This document shows, piece after piece, positions 32,112 to 40,706 of a stretch of 43,194 bases of DNA. Position numbers and translations under genes: made by a program. Source of the stretch: Anaerolineae bacterium (GTDB taxonomy: Bacteria; Chloroflexota; Anaerolineae; UBA1429); assembly GCA_007132185.1 (NCBI GenBank), contig SLPC01000006.1, positions 1-43,194 of the forward strand. The letters run 5' to 3'. The notes beneath the pieces were generated by a model. The model was given only the letters and a program-made list of their open reading frames with translations. It was not told the origin of the DNA and did no database searches. Positions within the stretch are counted from its first letter, which is position 1. Each line of letters begins with the position of its first letter.

Positions 32112-34007
32112 TCAGGGTAGGTGCTCTACAGCCCAGCCGACGCCCAGCTCTTTCAGGGTAGCCTCGGTGGGCGCTCCCGTCTCTGGGTCCCAGCCCATCA
32201 TCGCATAGTAGGTATGCACGGCCTCTTTGAGCTCCTCGCGGTCGATGCCACCGTCGGCCAGAGCGCCGTTTCTGGTAGGCCCATAGGAGCGCTCGGGCAG
32301 GCGGTCATCCTCTGCCGTCAGGCCCTCGCGCATGTTGAACACTCGCGCCAGATTGAGCGCGCGTTCGCCCGCCTTGAAGAGCTCCACCGCAGAAACATCC
32401 CAGCCAGTAGATGCGTTCACCAGCTCGACACGCTCCTGGATGCTCCAGGGTACGAAATTGCACACCAGCAGGCAGTTCTGCAGGGCGCGATCGGTGGTGT
32501 GGTAGCGATGCAGACGCACCTTTTCGGCACCCAGGCTCTCGAGCGGCACTGGCTCCAGCAGACCCATGGCCCGCAGGGTGCCGTTGGCCAGAAAGCCGTC
32601 CTCATCCGGGTTCTCGAGGCCCGCGTCATGCAGCGAGTGCATGTGATCGGCGCCGGTGGGTGACACAGCATATCCGATGCCCAGCGCCCGCTTGAACCGG
32701 GGCTCGTGCATGGGAAGCGCCTGATTCTTGACGGCCATGGCATAGCGCCAGGCATCGCCGCCCAGTCTCTTGGCCATGTCCTCGGTGCCTTCGGCCAGCA
32801 GATCGCCGATGCCCTCGCGAAGAGCGATCTTGGGAATCAGATCCAACATCAGATCGGCGTCACCAAAGCTGAGCTCGACGCCGTCGGTGTCCTCGGTGGT
32901 GAGCAGGCCATCCTCAAAGGCCTCCATGGCCAGGCCAATATTGGTGCCGGCGCCGATGGAATCGATGCCGTAGGCATTGCAGAGCTGACTGCCCAGCGAT
33001 ACGGCCTCGATGTCTTCCACGCCGCAGCATGGCCCGATGGCTCCGACAGTCTCGTATTCGGGTCCACCATAGTCGGGATCGTTCGCGTACTTGCCCTCGG
33101 TCTTGACCTGCTTCTTGCAGCGCACGGCGCACGCCCAGCAGGCATCCATGCCGGTGCCGATCTTCTCTAAAAAGTCCATCGAGCTGAGGCGCAGAGCGGC
33201 ATCCAGGTCAAAGTCACCATCCCGGAAATTACGGGTGGGCAGGTTGCCCGTGTGTACCATGCTGACCAGGTCGGCGCCGGTGCCGTACTTGTGCATATGC
33301 GCTGCCTTGGTGCCCTCGCGCACTCCATCGGACATGTAACGGCCCAGGGCGCGCACCTTGTCCGTATCAACTCCATTGACGTTCTGTGTGCCCCGCACCG
33401 CGATTGCCTTGAGGTTCTTGGAGCCCATCACGGCGCCCAGGCCAGCGCGACCCACAGCGTCATACAGACCGTGCATGATGTTTGCGTACTTGACGAGGTT
33501 CTCGCCGCCGGGGCCGATCATGGCGAGTTGAGCGCGCCTCTCGCCTACCTCGTCGCGGATCGCTTGTTGCGTCTCTTTGGTGGTCTTGCCCCAGATCGCT
33601 GACGCGTCGCGCAACTCGGCCTCGCCATCCTTGATCCAGAGATACATGGGCGACTCGGCGCGGCCCTCGATGATGATGGCATCCCATCCGGCGCGCTTGA
33701 GTTCGGCGCCGGTGTCACCGCCTACCTCCCCCACACCAAAGCCACCAGTCAGCGGTGATTTGGCGCCAATGGCGCTGCGGGATGCGCCCGAAATGGGCAA
33801 TCCTGCCAGCAGGCCAGCGGTATAGACGAGGCGGTTCTCGGGCCCCAGGGGATCGGCGCCGCGCGGCACTTCGCGCAACAGCACGTCGGCGATCATGTTC
33901 CACCCGCCCAGATAGCGACGGTAATACGCGTCGTCGGGCTCCTCGACCGTGAGGGTTCCGAGGGTCAGATTGACGCGCAAGATCTTGTTATGTACGGCTC
34001 GGGTCAT
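32112..34007 (-). CDS. aor: Aldehyde:ferredoxin oxidoreductase (tungsten-type)
   Basis: Oxidises aldehydes to acids with ferredoxin as electron acceptor, using a bis-pterin tungsten (or molybdenum) cofactor and one 4Fe-4S cluster. 631 residues. N-terminal domain with LGGWNMIADVLL, SGASRSAIGAKSPLTGGFGVGEVGG and WDAIIIEGRA; cluster ligands are C-x2-C-x3-C (ACWACAVRC, about residues 290-298) plus the distal Cys in ALQNCLLVCNF. ATG 34007 (second of tandem ATGs) gives AGGAGG a proper 5-base spacing. No ferredoxin or ThiS/MoaD-like pterin genes nearby. Subfamily uncertain (general AOR versus FOR/GOR-like). Confidence 0.92.
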   Translation of the reverse strand: MTRAVHNKILRVNLTLGTLTVEEPDDAYYRRYLGGWNMIADVLLREVPRGADPLGPENRLVYTAGLLAGLPISGASRSAIGAKSPLTGGFGVGEVGGDTGAELKRAGWDAIIIEGRAESPMYLWIKDGEAELRDASAIWGKTTKETQQAIRDEVGERRAQLAMIGPGGENLVKYANIMHGLYDAVGRAGLGAVMGSKNLKAIAVRGTQNVNGVDTDKVRALGRYMSDGVREGTKAAHMHKYGTGADLVSMVHTGNLPTRNFRDGDFDLDAALRLSSMDFLEKIGTGMDACWACAVRCKKQVKTEGKYANDPDYGGPEYETVGAIGPCCGVEDIEAVSLGSQLCNAYGIDSIGAGTNIGLAMEAFEDGLLTTEDTDGVELSFGDADLMLDLIPKIALREGIGDLLAEGTEDMAKRLGGDAWRYAMAVKNQALPMHEPRFKRALGIGYAVSPTGADHMHSLHDAGLENPDEDGFLANGTLRAMGLLEPVPLESLGAEKVRLHRYHTTDRALQNCLLVCNFVPWSIQERVELVNASTGWDVSAVELFKAGERALNLARVFNMREGLTAEDDRLPERSYGPTRNGALADGGIDREELKEAVHTYYAMMGWDPETGAPTEATLKELGVGWAVEHLP

Positions 34008-34045
34008 CATAGCCTCCTGACAATGCTAGTATTTCAGATGGGGCT

Positions 34046-34075
34046 ATTGTACAAGCAAATGTACGATCAATACAA
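34046..34075 (-). promoter_or_regulatory. Possible promoter of the aldehyde oxidoreductase gene
   Basis: TTGTAT (34070-34075), an 18-base spacer, and TACAAT (34046-34051). The two hexamers sit in an outer TTGTA...TACAA inverted repeat, which could be an operator or chance. Confidence 0.35.
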
Positions 34076-34240
34076 CCCGGACACGAGTGTTTATACCCAC
34101 GGTGCGACGATCTGCAGGTCGGGGACCGTTGCTCCATCCATCGTTTGCGACGCGCCTGTCTTGGATCGTATCAGATATCCTGACAGATCCCCATGCCATA
34201 GCACTGGCTCATGGAATGGTCCTGCCACTCGCCAGAATCG

Positions 34241-34268
34241 TTGACAGGCTAATCAAAGGTGCTATACT
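34241..34268 (+). promoter_or_regulatory. Strong promoter of the lipoprotein gene
   Basis: TTGACA (34241-34246), a 16-base spacer, and TATACT (34263-34268), 42 bases upstream of ATG 34311. It is the only consensus -35 found in the window. Confidence 0.8.
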
Positions 34269-34310
34269 TGGCCCAGGTAAATCGGCCTATACCCCAAGGA
34301 GAAAGTGCCC

Positions 34311-35426
34311 ATGCGTAGTCGACGTTGGATCGTCCTGGTAGCCATACTGGTGCTATCCATGGCTGTGACCGGATGCGGCCTCCTGCAAGGAGTCCAAGAG
34401 GTAACAGATGTAGTCAAGGAGGTCTCGGAACAGATCGAGACTCCCAAGGAGACATCGGCAGATCCGGTGGACGTTGATGCCGACGTCGACGAGGAGCCTG
34501 TGGCAGACGAGGGCGTAGCGAGCGATCCCGATGACAGCATCCTTGAGGATCTCGAGATTGTGGATGTGGATTCGCTGGATAGCTACCGTCAGCTCCTTAT
34601 CTGGGCCTTTACCGAGGGGGAAGAAACCGAGGAGTGGGCGGTGACCACCGAGTATGCCCGCAATCCGCCTGCCCAGCGGACCCACTGGCGCGGTACCGAC
34701 TGGCGAGGCGACATCTCCGGATGGGAGATGATCCAGATTGGTCCCGTCACCTACATGCGAGTGTCTGAAGAGGGCGAAGAAGAAGAGTGGATGAGCATGA
34801 CTTCGGAGGACGCCGAGGACCCCGAGCAACAGCTCGATCTGTATGGGCTGGGTAGCGGCGAGCACTACCTGCGCTCCGGTTACTGCGAACAGGGGCCAGA
34901 CAGAGAGTTTGAAGGCCATCCCGTCGTGCATATGGTGTGCAGCAAAGAAGCCTTGGGTGATGAGTTCACGTTCTGGCTGTTCGGAGGCCGATTGGCTGAT
35001 GGCGGCGTAGAGATGTGGATCTCGACCGAGTACGAGGTCCAGGTCGGCAATATAACCTGGTGGGAAGGCGAGGATGAGGACGGGGTCTACCATAATTGGC
35101 GGACGGAGCAGAGGGTATGGGACATCAACGCTCCGTTCAATATCGAGACGCCCGAAGGCGCTCAAGCGCCCGGGCTGCCCGACGACGTGCCGCTCATTCC
35201 TGGAGCCCATGTGCTCACAGCCATGTCGGGCATGGCGAGTTTTGAAGTCGATGCGGACCTGGATGAGGTGCTGGATTTCTATCGCGAGCAGATGCCAGAG
35301 CACGGATGGACACTGCAGAGTGAGTTTGGCGAGATGTTCACCTATACCAAGAATGGGCGTGAGGCGACTCTTATATTTAGCGAGGTGAATGACAAGGTCA
35401 ACGGTGTTGTCATGATCACCGAGTAG
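34311..35426 (+). CDS. Acidic surface lipoprotein of unknown function
   Basis: 371 residues. Signal peptide with lipobox VTGC (Cys near residue 22), an acidic Asp/Glu/Val linker (about 45-85), then a beta-rich domain with many Trp and acidic residues (about 90-280), and a C-terminal small domain (about 290-370, starting VPLIPGAHVLTAMSG and ending with LDFYREQMPEHGW and AT LIFSEV-type strands) that I have seen in other hypothetical Chloroflexota proteins; no function assigned. ATG 34311 is chosen over GTG 34305 because AAGGAG is 9 bases from it and only 3 from the GTG. It has its own promoter and terminator. Confidence 0.7.
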   Translation: MRSRRWIVLVAILVLSMAVTGCGLLQGVQEVTDVVKEVSEQIETPKETSADPVDVDADVDEEPVADEGVASDPDDSILEDLEIVDVDSLDSYRQLLIWAFTEGEETEEWAVTTEYARNPPAQRTHWRGTDWRGDISGWEMIQIGPVTYMRVSEEGEEEEWMSMTSEDAEDPEQQLDLYGLGSGEHYLRSGYCEQGPDREFEGHPVVHMVCSKEALGDEFTFWLFGGRLADGGVEMWISTEYEVQVGNITWWEGEDEDGVYHNWRTEQRVWDINAPFNIETPEGAQAPGLPDDVPLIPGAHVLTAMSGMASFEVDADLDEVLDFYREQMPEHGWTLQSEFGEMFTYTKNGREATLIFSEVNDKVNGVVMITE

Positions 35427-35452
35427 GAAGGTGCTCTGCGCCAGATGTCTGG

Positions 35453-35490
35453 AGAGGGTGTTGGGCGCCCGCCTGCACCCTCTTCTTTCT
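35453..35490 (+). terminator. Terminator after the lipoprotein gene
   Basis: An 8-bp stem AGAGGGTG (35453-35460) with CACCCTCT (35476-35483), with a GC-rich loop that may fold further, followed by TCTTTCT. Confidence 0.55.
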
Positions 35491-35534
35491 GTGCCGGCCA
35501 AGACAACGCACAGAGTTCGCTCCAGGAGGTTCCG

Positions 35535-36491
35535 GTGACAGTAACTCGGGCTTGCGCTTGCGGCAAGGCCATTCTGCTGGGCGAGCATGCCGTTGTGTAC
35601 GGGCACCCAGCCATTGCGGTGCCCATCCCGGCACGGACGGCTGTCGTTGAGGTGTGGGATGCAGCGCCCGGCACGGGCATTGTGATCGTCGCGCATGACC
35701 TGAACAGGCGCTACCGAACGGGCTGTTTGCCCGTAGATCAAGATGGACGGTTCATGCTCGCGGCGGTAGGGGGCGTGCTGCAGGAGGTCTGTCCCGGGCG
35801 CGAATGCCCTGATCTGGAGGTAGGCGTCCGCTCGACCATTCCCATAGCCCGGGGGCTGGGCAGCGGGGCGGCTGTTTCGGCGGCCATAGCTCGTGGCATA
35901 GCGGCGCACCTGGGGATCACGATCCCACAAGACCAATTGTCCGACCTGGTGTTTGCCACCGAGTGCCTGTTGCATGGCACGCCCAGCGGGATCGACAATA
36001 CGGTGGTGTGTTGCGAGACGGCTGTCTGGTTTCAGCGCGGCCAAGAGCCCGAGGCCATGACCGTGGACCGCCCCATGTTACTGGTGATCGGCGATACAGG
36101 CGTTCCTTCCCGTACCAGCGAATCGGTAGCCAGGGTGCGTCGCCGGTGGGAGAGTGAGCCAGCGGCCGTCGGGCCACTACTGGACGGTATTGGCGAGCTC
36201 GTGGCGCAGGGACGCTCCGCCATCGCGGAGGGCGATCTGCCCGCCCTGGGGCGCGCGATGGACCACAATCAGGAGCTGCTGCAGCAATTGGGCGTATCGA
36301 GCCCGGAACTGGACAGGCTGATTGGCGCTGCACGTGAGGCGGGCGCTCTAGGGGCCAAACTATCGGGTGGGGGAATGGGCGGCTGTATGGTTGGGCTGGT
36401 CGCACCGCATGGCGCGGATCGTATGGAGGCCGCGTTACGGGCGGCGGGCGCTCATGATACGATCGTATCGCAGGTCGAGCCGAGTGTGTGA
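35535..36491 (+). CDS. mvk: Mevalonate kinase
   Basis: Phosphorylates mevalonate to 5-phosphomevalonate in mevalonate-route isoprenoid synthesis. GHMP fold, 318 residues: GKAILLGEHAVVYGHPAIAVPI at the N-terminus with the conserved Glu and His, the ATP phosphate loop IPIARGLGSGAAVSAA (usually GLGSSAA; here Gly replaces the second Ser), the TPSGIDN motif with the catalytic Asp, and the C-terminal KLSGGGMGGCMVGL. GTG 35535 is chosen because AGGAGG is 5 bases upstream; the first 30 codons of the longer frame overlap the terminator hairpin. No other mevalonate genes are in the window. First gene of a run of close plus-strand genes. Confidence 0.9.
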   Translation: MTVTRACACGKAILLGEHAVVYGHPAIAVPIPARTAVVEVWDAAPGTGIVIVAHDLNRRYRTGCLPVDQDGRFMLAAVGGVLQEVCPGRECPDLEVGVRSTIPIARGLGSGAAVSAAIARGIAAHLGITIPQDQLSDLVFATECLLHGTPSGIDNTVVCCETAVWFQRGQEPEAMTVDRPMLLVIGDTGVPSRTSESVARVRRRWESEPAAVGPLLDGIGELVAQGRSAIAEGDLPALGRAMDHNQELLQQLGVSSPELDRLIGAAREAGALGAKLSGGGMGGCMVGLVAPHGADRMEAALRAAGAHDTIVSQVEPSV

Positions 36492-36536
36492 GATGGTCCT
36501 GGCTTGGGCAGATGGCTGCGCGGATGGAGAGGTGTG

Positions 36537-37070
36537 ATGCAAGACAAGGGACGCTCAATCATAATCGGTGGGGTCTTGATTCTGGTCGGCGTTTGGCTAC
36601 TAGCACGTGCGCTCGGCGCTGAAATACCCGGATTGGCCACCTTATGGCCCGTGCTCCTGATCGCTGGAGCGTTCGCTTCGCTGGTCGGGGCTCTGAGAAG
36701 CGATCCTCGCGATGATGAAGGTGTATGGTTCGGCGTCTTTGGCACCCTGATCGGCGGGCTCTTTTTGTATATTACGGCAGGAGCCGGCGAGTGGGGTGAC
36801 ATGCGTGTTTTGTGGCCCTGGTTCGCATTTGCCGCTGGCCTGGCCTGGTTGGCGTCGTGGCTGGTGAACCCGCGCGAGGTGGCGGACCTGGTGCTGGGCC
36901 TGCTGGCGCTGGCCGGGGCCGGGATCGGCTACCTATACGTGCAGGATCGGCTGCCAGCCGATGTGTGGCAGCTCCTGGCCGAATGGTGGCCCCTGATTCT
37001 CGTCCTTGTCGGCCTCGTATATATCATACAGTACCTGCTACAGCGCCCACAAGATGTTGGTCGGGATTGA
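36537..37070 (+). CDS. Small multi-pass membrane protein
   Basis: 177 residues from ATG 36537 (RBS GGAGAGG). Hydrophobic segments at about 7-25, 32-50, 63-80, 88-106, 113-133 and 147-167 suggest five to six membrane helices with short polar loops. The first half (IIIGGVLILVGVWLLARALG, then LATLWPVLLIAGAFASLVGA) resembles the LiaF/DUF5668 type of membrane repeat. Function unknown. It overlaps the start of the next gene by 17 bases. Confidence 0.65.
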   Translation: MQDKGRSIIIGGVLILVGVWLLARALGAEIPGLATLWPVLLIAGAFASLVGALRSDPRDDEGVWFGVFGTLIGGLFLYITAGAGEWGDMRVLWPWFAFAAGLAWLASWLVNPREVADLVLGLLALAGAGIGYLYVQDRLPADVWQLLAEWWPLILVLVGLVYIIQYLLQRPQDVGRD

Positions 37071-38172
37071 CGCCAGCCGGGCGCTGCGCACGCCCCGCAC
37101 CGGCACCGAGAACTATTCTCTCTACCTGATACGGGCGTTGGTCGCGCTGGACACGCCATATATGTGGCGGCTCTATGCTGACCGGCGTCCACCCGACGGT
37201 CTCATCGAGGGGAAGCGCGTCGAGTGGCGCGTGATGCCCTGGCCGCGTCTCTGGACCCACATGCGCCTGGCATGGGAGGTGACGCACAGGCCGCCTGACG
37301 TGCTCTTTGTGCCCGCCCACGTGACCCCGGTGATGCGTCGTTGCCCGACGGTAGTCACGGTGCACGATCTGGGCTATCTGTATCATGGCACGGCCCATCG
37401 TCCGCTCGATCGGGCCTATCTGCGGGCGAGTACCGAATGGAATGCCCGTGTGGCGCGGGCGGTGCTGGCCGACTCGTTGGCGACCCGTAACGATCTGGTG
37501 GCGCACACAGGCTGTGATCCGGCCAAGATCGTGGTGGCCTATCCCGCAGGGGCCGAGGGGCTTGCGCCGGTGACCGATGCCACACGCCTGGCCCAGGTGC
37601 AGGCCCGCTACGGCACGGGCGAGCGCTACTGGCTCTATCTGGGCACGCTACAGCCGCGCAAGAACCTGGAGAGTCTGATTGAGGCGTTCGCCCGGCTCAG
37701 CCTGGAGGGCACCTGGCCTGCCGATGTGCGTCTCGTGCTGGCAGGCAAGCCGGGCTGGTATCATGAGCGCATTGCGGCCTGCGCAGCCGCGTCCGGGATG
37801 TCTGAGCGTATCGTGTTTCCCGGCTATGTTGATCCTGACGATCTGGCGGCCCTGCTCAGCGGCGCTGTGGGGTTCGTGTTGCCGAGCTGGTACGAGGGCT
37901 TTGGCCTGCCGGTGCAAGAGGCTATGGCCTGTGGCACGCCCGTGATCTGCTCGAACGTATCGTCGCTGCCCGAGGTGGCCGGCGATGCGGCGCTCTTTTT
38001 CGGCCCGGGCGACACAGAGGCCCTGGCCGAGGCGATGGCGCAGCTCTGGAAGGAGCCCGCTCTGCGAGAGGAGCTGGCGCGGCGTGGTCCTGCTCAGGCG
38101 GCTCGCTTTACGTGGGAGCGGTGCGCCGAGACCGTATTGTCCGTTCTGGAATGCGTGGGCAAAAAGGGGTAG
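37054..38172 (+). CDS. GT4 family glycosyltransferase
   Basis: 372 residues, GT-B fold retaining glycosyltransferase. N-terminal acceptor domain with VGIDASRALRTPRTGTENYS, PPDVLFVPAHVTP and VTVHDLGYL; C-terminal donor domain with YWLYLGTLQPRKNLESLIEAF, VRLVLAGKPGWY, VFPGYVDPDDLAALLSGA, and the E-x7-E motif in WYEGFGLPVQEAMACGTPVI. ATG 37054 is used; it lies inside the end of the preceding membrane-protein gene, suggesting coupling. Substrate unknown; adjacent to a second transferase, so probably glycan or glycolipid synthesis at the membrane. Confidence 0.9.
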   Translation: MLVGIDASRALRTPRTGTENYSLYLIRALVALDTPYMWRLYADRRPPDGLIEGKRVEWRVMPWPRLWTHMRLAWEVTHRPPDVLFVPAHVTPVMRRCPTVVTVHDLGYLYHGTAHRPLDRAYLRASTEWNARVARAVLADSLATRNDLVAHTGCDPAKIVVAYPAGAEGLAPVTDATRLAQVQARYGTGERYWLYLGTLQPRKNLESLIEAFARLSLEGTWPADVRLVLAGKPGWYHERIAACAAASGMSERIVFPGYVDPDDLAALLSGAVGFVLPSWYEGFGLPVQEAMACGTPVICSNVSSLPEVAGDAALFFGPGDTEALAEAMAQLWKEPALREELARRGPAQAARFTWERCAETVLSVLECVGKKG

Positions 38173-38174
38173 AA

Positions 38175-38921
38175 TTGGCACAGTCCGTACAGATTCTGGG
38201 CGTGCGAGTGGATGATGTGACTATGGACGAGGCGCTGAACCACGCCCAGCAGATGGCGGCCCAAGGGGGCGCCCATCAGGTTGTTACCGTAAATCCCGAG
38301 TTTGTGATGCGGGCCCAGAGTGACCTTGTCTTTCGTCAGGTGCTGGACGAGGCCGATCTGGCGATACCCGATGGCCAGGGGCTCTTGTGGGCAGCGCGGG
38401 TGCTGGGCACGCCGCTGCGCGAGCGCGTGGCGGGTTCGGATATGGCCCCGGCCCTGGCGGAACTGAGTGCTCGAGAGGGCTATCGGCTGTACCTGCTGGG
38501 GGCTGCACCCGGCGTGGCCGAGAAAGCCGCAGATGTGCTGCAAAGTCGTTACCCAGGCGTCCAGATCGTCGGTACCTACGCTGGCTCGCCAGCTTTGGAT
38601 GAGGAGGACGAGATCGTGGCGCGGATCGTTGCGGCGCAGCCCGACTTTTTGCTCGTGGCCTATGGGGCGCCGGCCCAGGACCTGTGGATTCATCGGAACC
38701 AGCCCAGGTTGCAGGTGCCGGTGGCCATGGGCATCGGCGGCACCCTGGACTTTGTGGCGGGTGTGCGCAAGCGGGCGCCTGCCTGGATGCGCCGTATCGG
38801 CCTGGAGTGGCTATATCGTTTGATGCAGGAGCCGTCGCGTTGGCGACGCATGCTGGCTCTGCCGCGTTTTGCAGTGCGCGTTGCCGAATTCAAGTTCATG
38901 GGTAGGAGGAACGCCTCATGA
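38175..38921 (+). CDS. WecG/TagA/CpsF family glycosyltransferase (GT26)
   Basis: 248 residues. Transfers N-acetylmannosamine-type sugars to lipid-linked GlcNAc in known members (teichoic acid linkage unit, ECA). Seen: VTVNPEFVMRAQSD, DEADLAIPDGQGLLWAARVLG, GYRLYLLGAAPGVAEKAADVL, PDFLLVAYGAPAQDLWIHRN and GIGGTLDFVAGVRKRAPAWMRRIGLEWLYRLMQEPSRWRR. The TTG at 38175 is likely the start: it lies 2 bases after the preceding stop with AAAAAGGGG 5 bases upstream; upstream ATGs in this frame are within the GT4 gene. Its stop overlaps the next gene by 4 bases (ATGA). Confidence 0.88.
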   Translation: MAQSVQILGVRVDDVTMDEALNHAQQMAAQGGAHQVVTVNPEFVMRAQSDLVFRQVLDEADLAIPDGQGLLWAARVLGTPLRERVAGSDMAPALAELSAREGYRLYLLGAAPGVAEKAADVLQSRYPGVQIVGTYAGSPALDEEDEIVARIVAAQPDFLLVAYGAPAQDLWIHRNQPRLQVPVAMGIGGTLDFVAGVRKRAPAWMRRIGLEWLYRLMQEPSRWRRMLALPRFAVRVAEFKFMGRRNAS

Positions 38922-40696
38922 GACACTGTCGCAGGCTATGGCTTGTCCTGGTATTGGCTGTGCTGCTGGGACTCGCAGGTGGCGTTCTGGTTGGCGCCCA
39001 GGGCGACCCCGTTACCCTGGATCGCATCGACAACTATGTGGTCGTGCTCAGCGATGGCCGTCTGGATGTGCGCTACACGTTGACCTTTACCGAGCTAGAG
39101 AGCGGGCGGGATCGGATTCGGGAGCTGGGGCGTTTCCCACAGCCGCACACCATCGTCTCTGCCACCGGCAGCGGCCCCGATGGCCCCTTTGACGTCGAGT
39201 TGCGGGGGGGACCCCAGCTCTATGAGGTGCGCTTTGGCGCCAACACCCGGCGCAACGCCCAGTATCAGATCACCGTGCGTTTCACCGTGGATCGCTCCGT
39301 GTTCGACGAGACCACCATCAACGACGAGCCCTATCGCGCCATCGGCTGGGCGCCCTTTGAGTGGGGGCTGCCCATCGTCTATCAAGAGATCAACTATATC
39401 CTGCCCATCGAGTTGCCAGAGGGGATCACCGAGGCCGAGCAGATCACGGACGAGATCGTGAACGAGGCCGGCATCGTGGTGAACAACGCCGACGCGTTCG
39501 ACCGCTGGGTCTATTTTGCGACGCCAGACGAGCCTGCGGGCGTGTATTTTCTCTCCATCCTGGTGGGCCAACACAATATGAGGCCCAATGCCTCGATGGT
39601 GCCCCAGTTCTTTGTGCCGGGCGAGGCGGTGCCCGTCACACGCGAGACGCCCATTCCGCTCGATCCGGTAGAGCCGGTGCCCACGCCCGAGCCCGAGCCG
39701 CTGGGGTTTGCCGGCACCATCGGCGCGCTGTTCAATGAGGTCACCTGCTGCACGGGGATCTTTGTCAGCCTGGGTGTGATCGGCTTGATCGTGTGGGGCT
39801 TTCGCAGCGGCAAGCCCAAGCCGACCTACATGCCGCCCGAGATCGAGGTCGAGACGTTCCAGACAGAGAACGTGGTGCCTGATCTGAACGCCATCGAGGC
39901 CGCGTTCTATATGGGGAACTCGACCAAGACGATTGCCCTCATCGTGCTGGCTCTGGAGCAAAAGGGCGTGGTGCATATCGTCAACCGCCATCCGCTCCAG
40001 CTAGAGATCCTGAAAAAGACCCCCAAGGAGACCGAGGGCCTGACGCTCTACGAAAAGGCGCTGCTGGCGGCGGTTCTCCCGGACGGCACCATCGACAAGG
40101 AGCAGATCCCGACGGTGTTGCAGGCCGTGGCCGACGTGCTCCAGCCCAAGATGTGGAACGCCGACCCCGAGGCCACCCGCGAGACCTATCGCCGCCGCAT
40201 CGATTCGGCCTGGGACGAGTACGACCGTGACATGCGTCAGGGCAGGCCGGTGCACATGCCCAGCTATATGCCCTGGATCATCCTGAGCAACCGTACCTAT
40301 GGTCCCGCGTCAACCCGGCCGCGCACGGCATCTGCAGGTGGGCCTGGTGGCTCTGTAGCTGGTAGCCCTGTCGAGCGTACGCCTGGCCGGCTGTTCCAGG
40401 GCGCGGACTCGGCGGTGCGACCGGTCGAGGCCATGGCCGCCGACCTGACCCGCAGCGTCGAAGAGGTGATGGGCCGCACGGTGGACCGCATCGAGCAGGG
40501 CGTGGGGCGCGTTTTTGGCGAGGGCGCGGGTGCCGCAGGCCACAGTGCCTGCCATAGCGCCTGCCACAGTGCCTGTGTCCATGATGCCTGCCATTCGGCC
40601 TGCGTACATAGCGCCTGTCATAGCGCCTGCCACTCGGCCTGCGTGCATAGCGCCTGCCACAGCGCCTGCCACTCGGCCTGCGTGAGTCGCTTTTAG
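38918..40696 (+). CDS. DUF2207-like membrane protein with C-terminal His-Ser-Ala-Cys repeat tail
   Basis: 592 residues. Signal peptide or anchor (about 7-28), a predicted extracytoplasmic beta-rich domain (30-240; DNYVVVLSDGRLDVRYTLTF is the DUF2207-type start), a Pro/Glu stalk (245-262), one membrane helix (about 276-295) and a cytoplasmic part: a winged-helix-like segment (PDLNAIEAAFYMGNSTKTIALIVLALEQKG), a helical region to about 440, a low-complexity linker (450-540), then residues 542-589 made of eleven HxAC tetrads separated by Val, ending VSRF. The tail holds 11 Cys and 11 His. The tail is therefore on the same side as the radical SAM protein encoded next. AGGAGG 8 bases before ATG 38918. 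DUF2207 assignment is from pattern memory. No function is known; see findings. Confidence 0.75.
   Translation: MRHCRRLWLVLVLAVLLGLAGGVLVGAQGDPVTLDRIDNYVVVLSDGRLDVRYTLTFTELESGRDRIRELGRFPQPHTIVSATGSGPDGPFDVELRGGPQLYEVRFGANTRRNAQYQITVRFTVDRSVFDETTINDEPYRAIGWAPFEWGLPIVYQEINYILPIELPEGITEAEQITDEIVNEAGIVVNNADAFDRWVYFATPDEPAGVYFLSILVGQHNMRPNASMVPQFFVPGEAVPVTRETPIPLDPVEPVPTPEPEPLGFAGTIGALFNEVTCCTGIFVSLGVIGLIVWGFRSGKPKPTYMPPEIEVETFQTENVVPDLNAIEAAFYMGNSTKTIALIVLALEQKGVVHIVNRHPLQLEILKKTPKETEGLTLYEKALLAAVLPDGTIDKEQIPTVLQAVADVLQPKMWNADPEATRETYRRRIDSAWDEYDRDMRQGRPVHMPSYMPWIILSNRTYGPASTRPRTASAGGPGGSVAGSPVERTPGRLFQGADSAVRPVEAMAADLTRSVEEVMGRTVDRIEQGVGRVFGEGAGAAGHSACHSACHSACVHDACHSACVHSACHSACHSACVHSACHSACHSACVSRF
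40541..40684 (+). repeat. Coding tandem repeat: eleven HxAC tetrads
   Basis: 48 codons arranged as (HSAC)3-V, HDAC-HSAC-V, (HSAC)3-V, (HSAC)3-V. Ser codons vary (AGT, AGC, TCG) and His/Cys codons vary between CAC/CAT and TGC/TGT, so the protein pattern is better conserved than the DNA. Confidence 0.95.
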
Positions 40697-40706
40697 GGAG
40701 TTACCA

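Larger units (their letters stand above)
34008..34310. other. Divergent intergenic region between aor and the lipoprotein gene
   Basis: 303 bases with promoters at both ends: a weak one for aor (34046-34075) and a near-consensus one for the lipoprotein (34241-34268). The middle 150 bases hold no gene I can support. Confidence 0.6.

Noticed and set aside
34353-36044. A 563-codon minus-strand frame opposite the lipoprotein and mevalonate kinase genes
   Set aside because: It covers two well-supported plus-strand genes and their intergenic terminator, and shows no recognisable domain.
40541-40684. The tandem DNA repeat as a CRISPR-like or satellite array
   Set aside because: Units are 12 bases, in frame, with no spacers, and synonymous changes preserve the protein, so this is a coding repeat.
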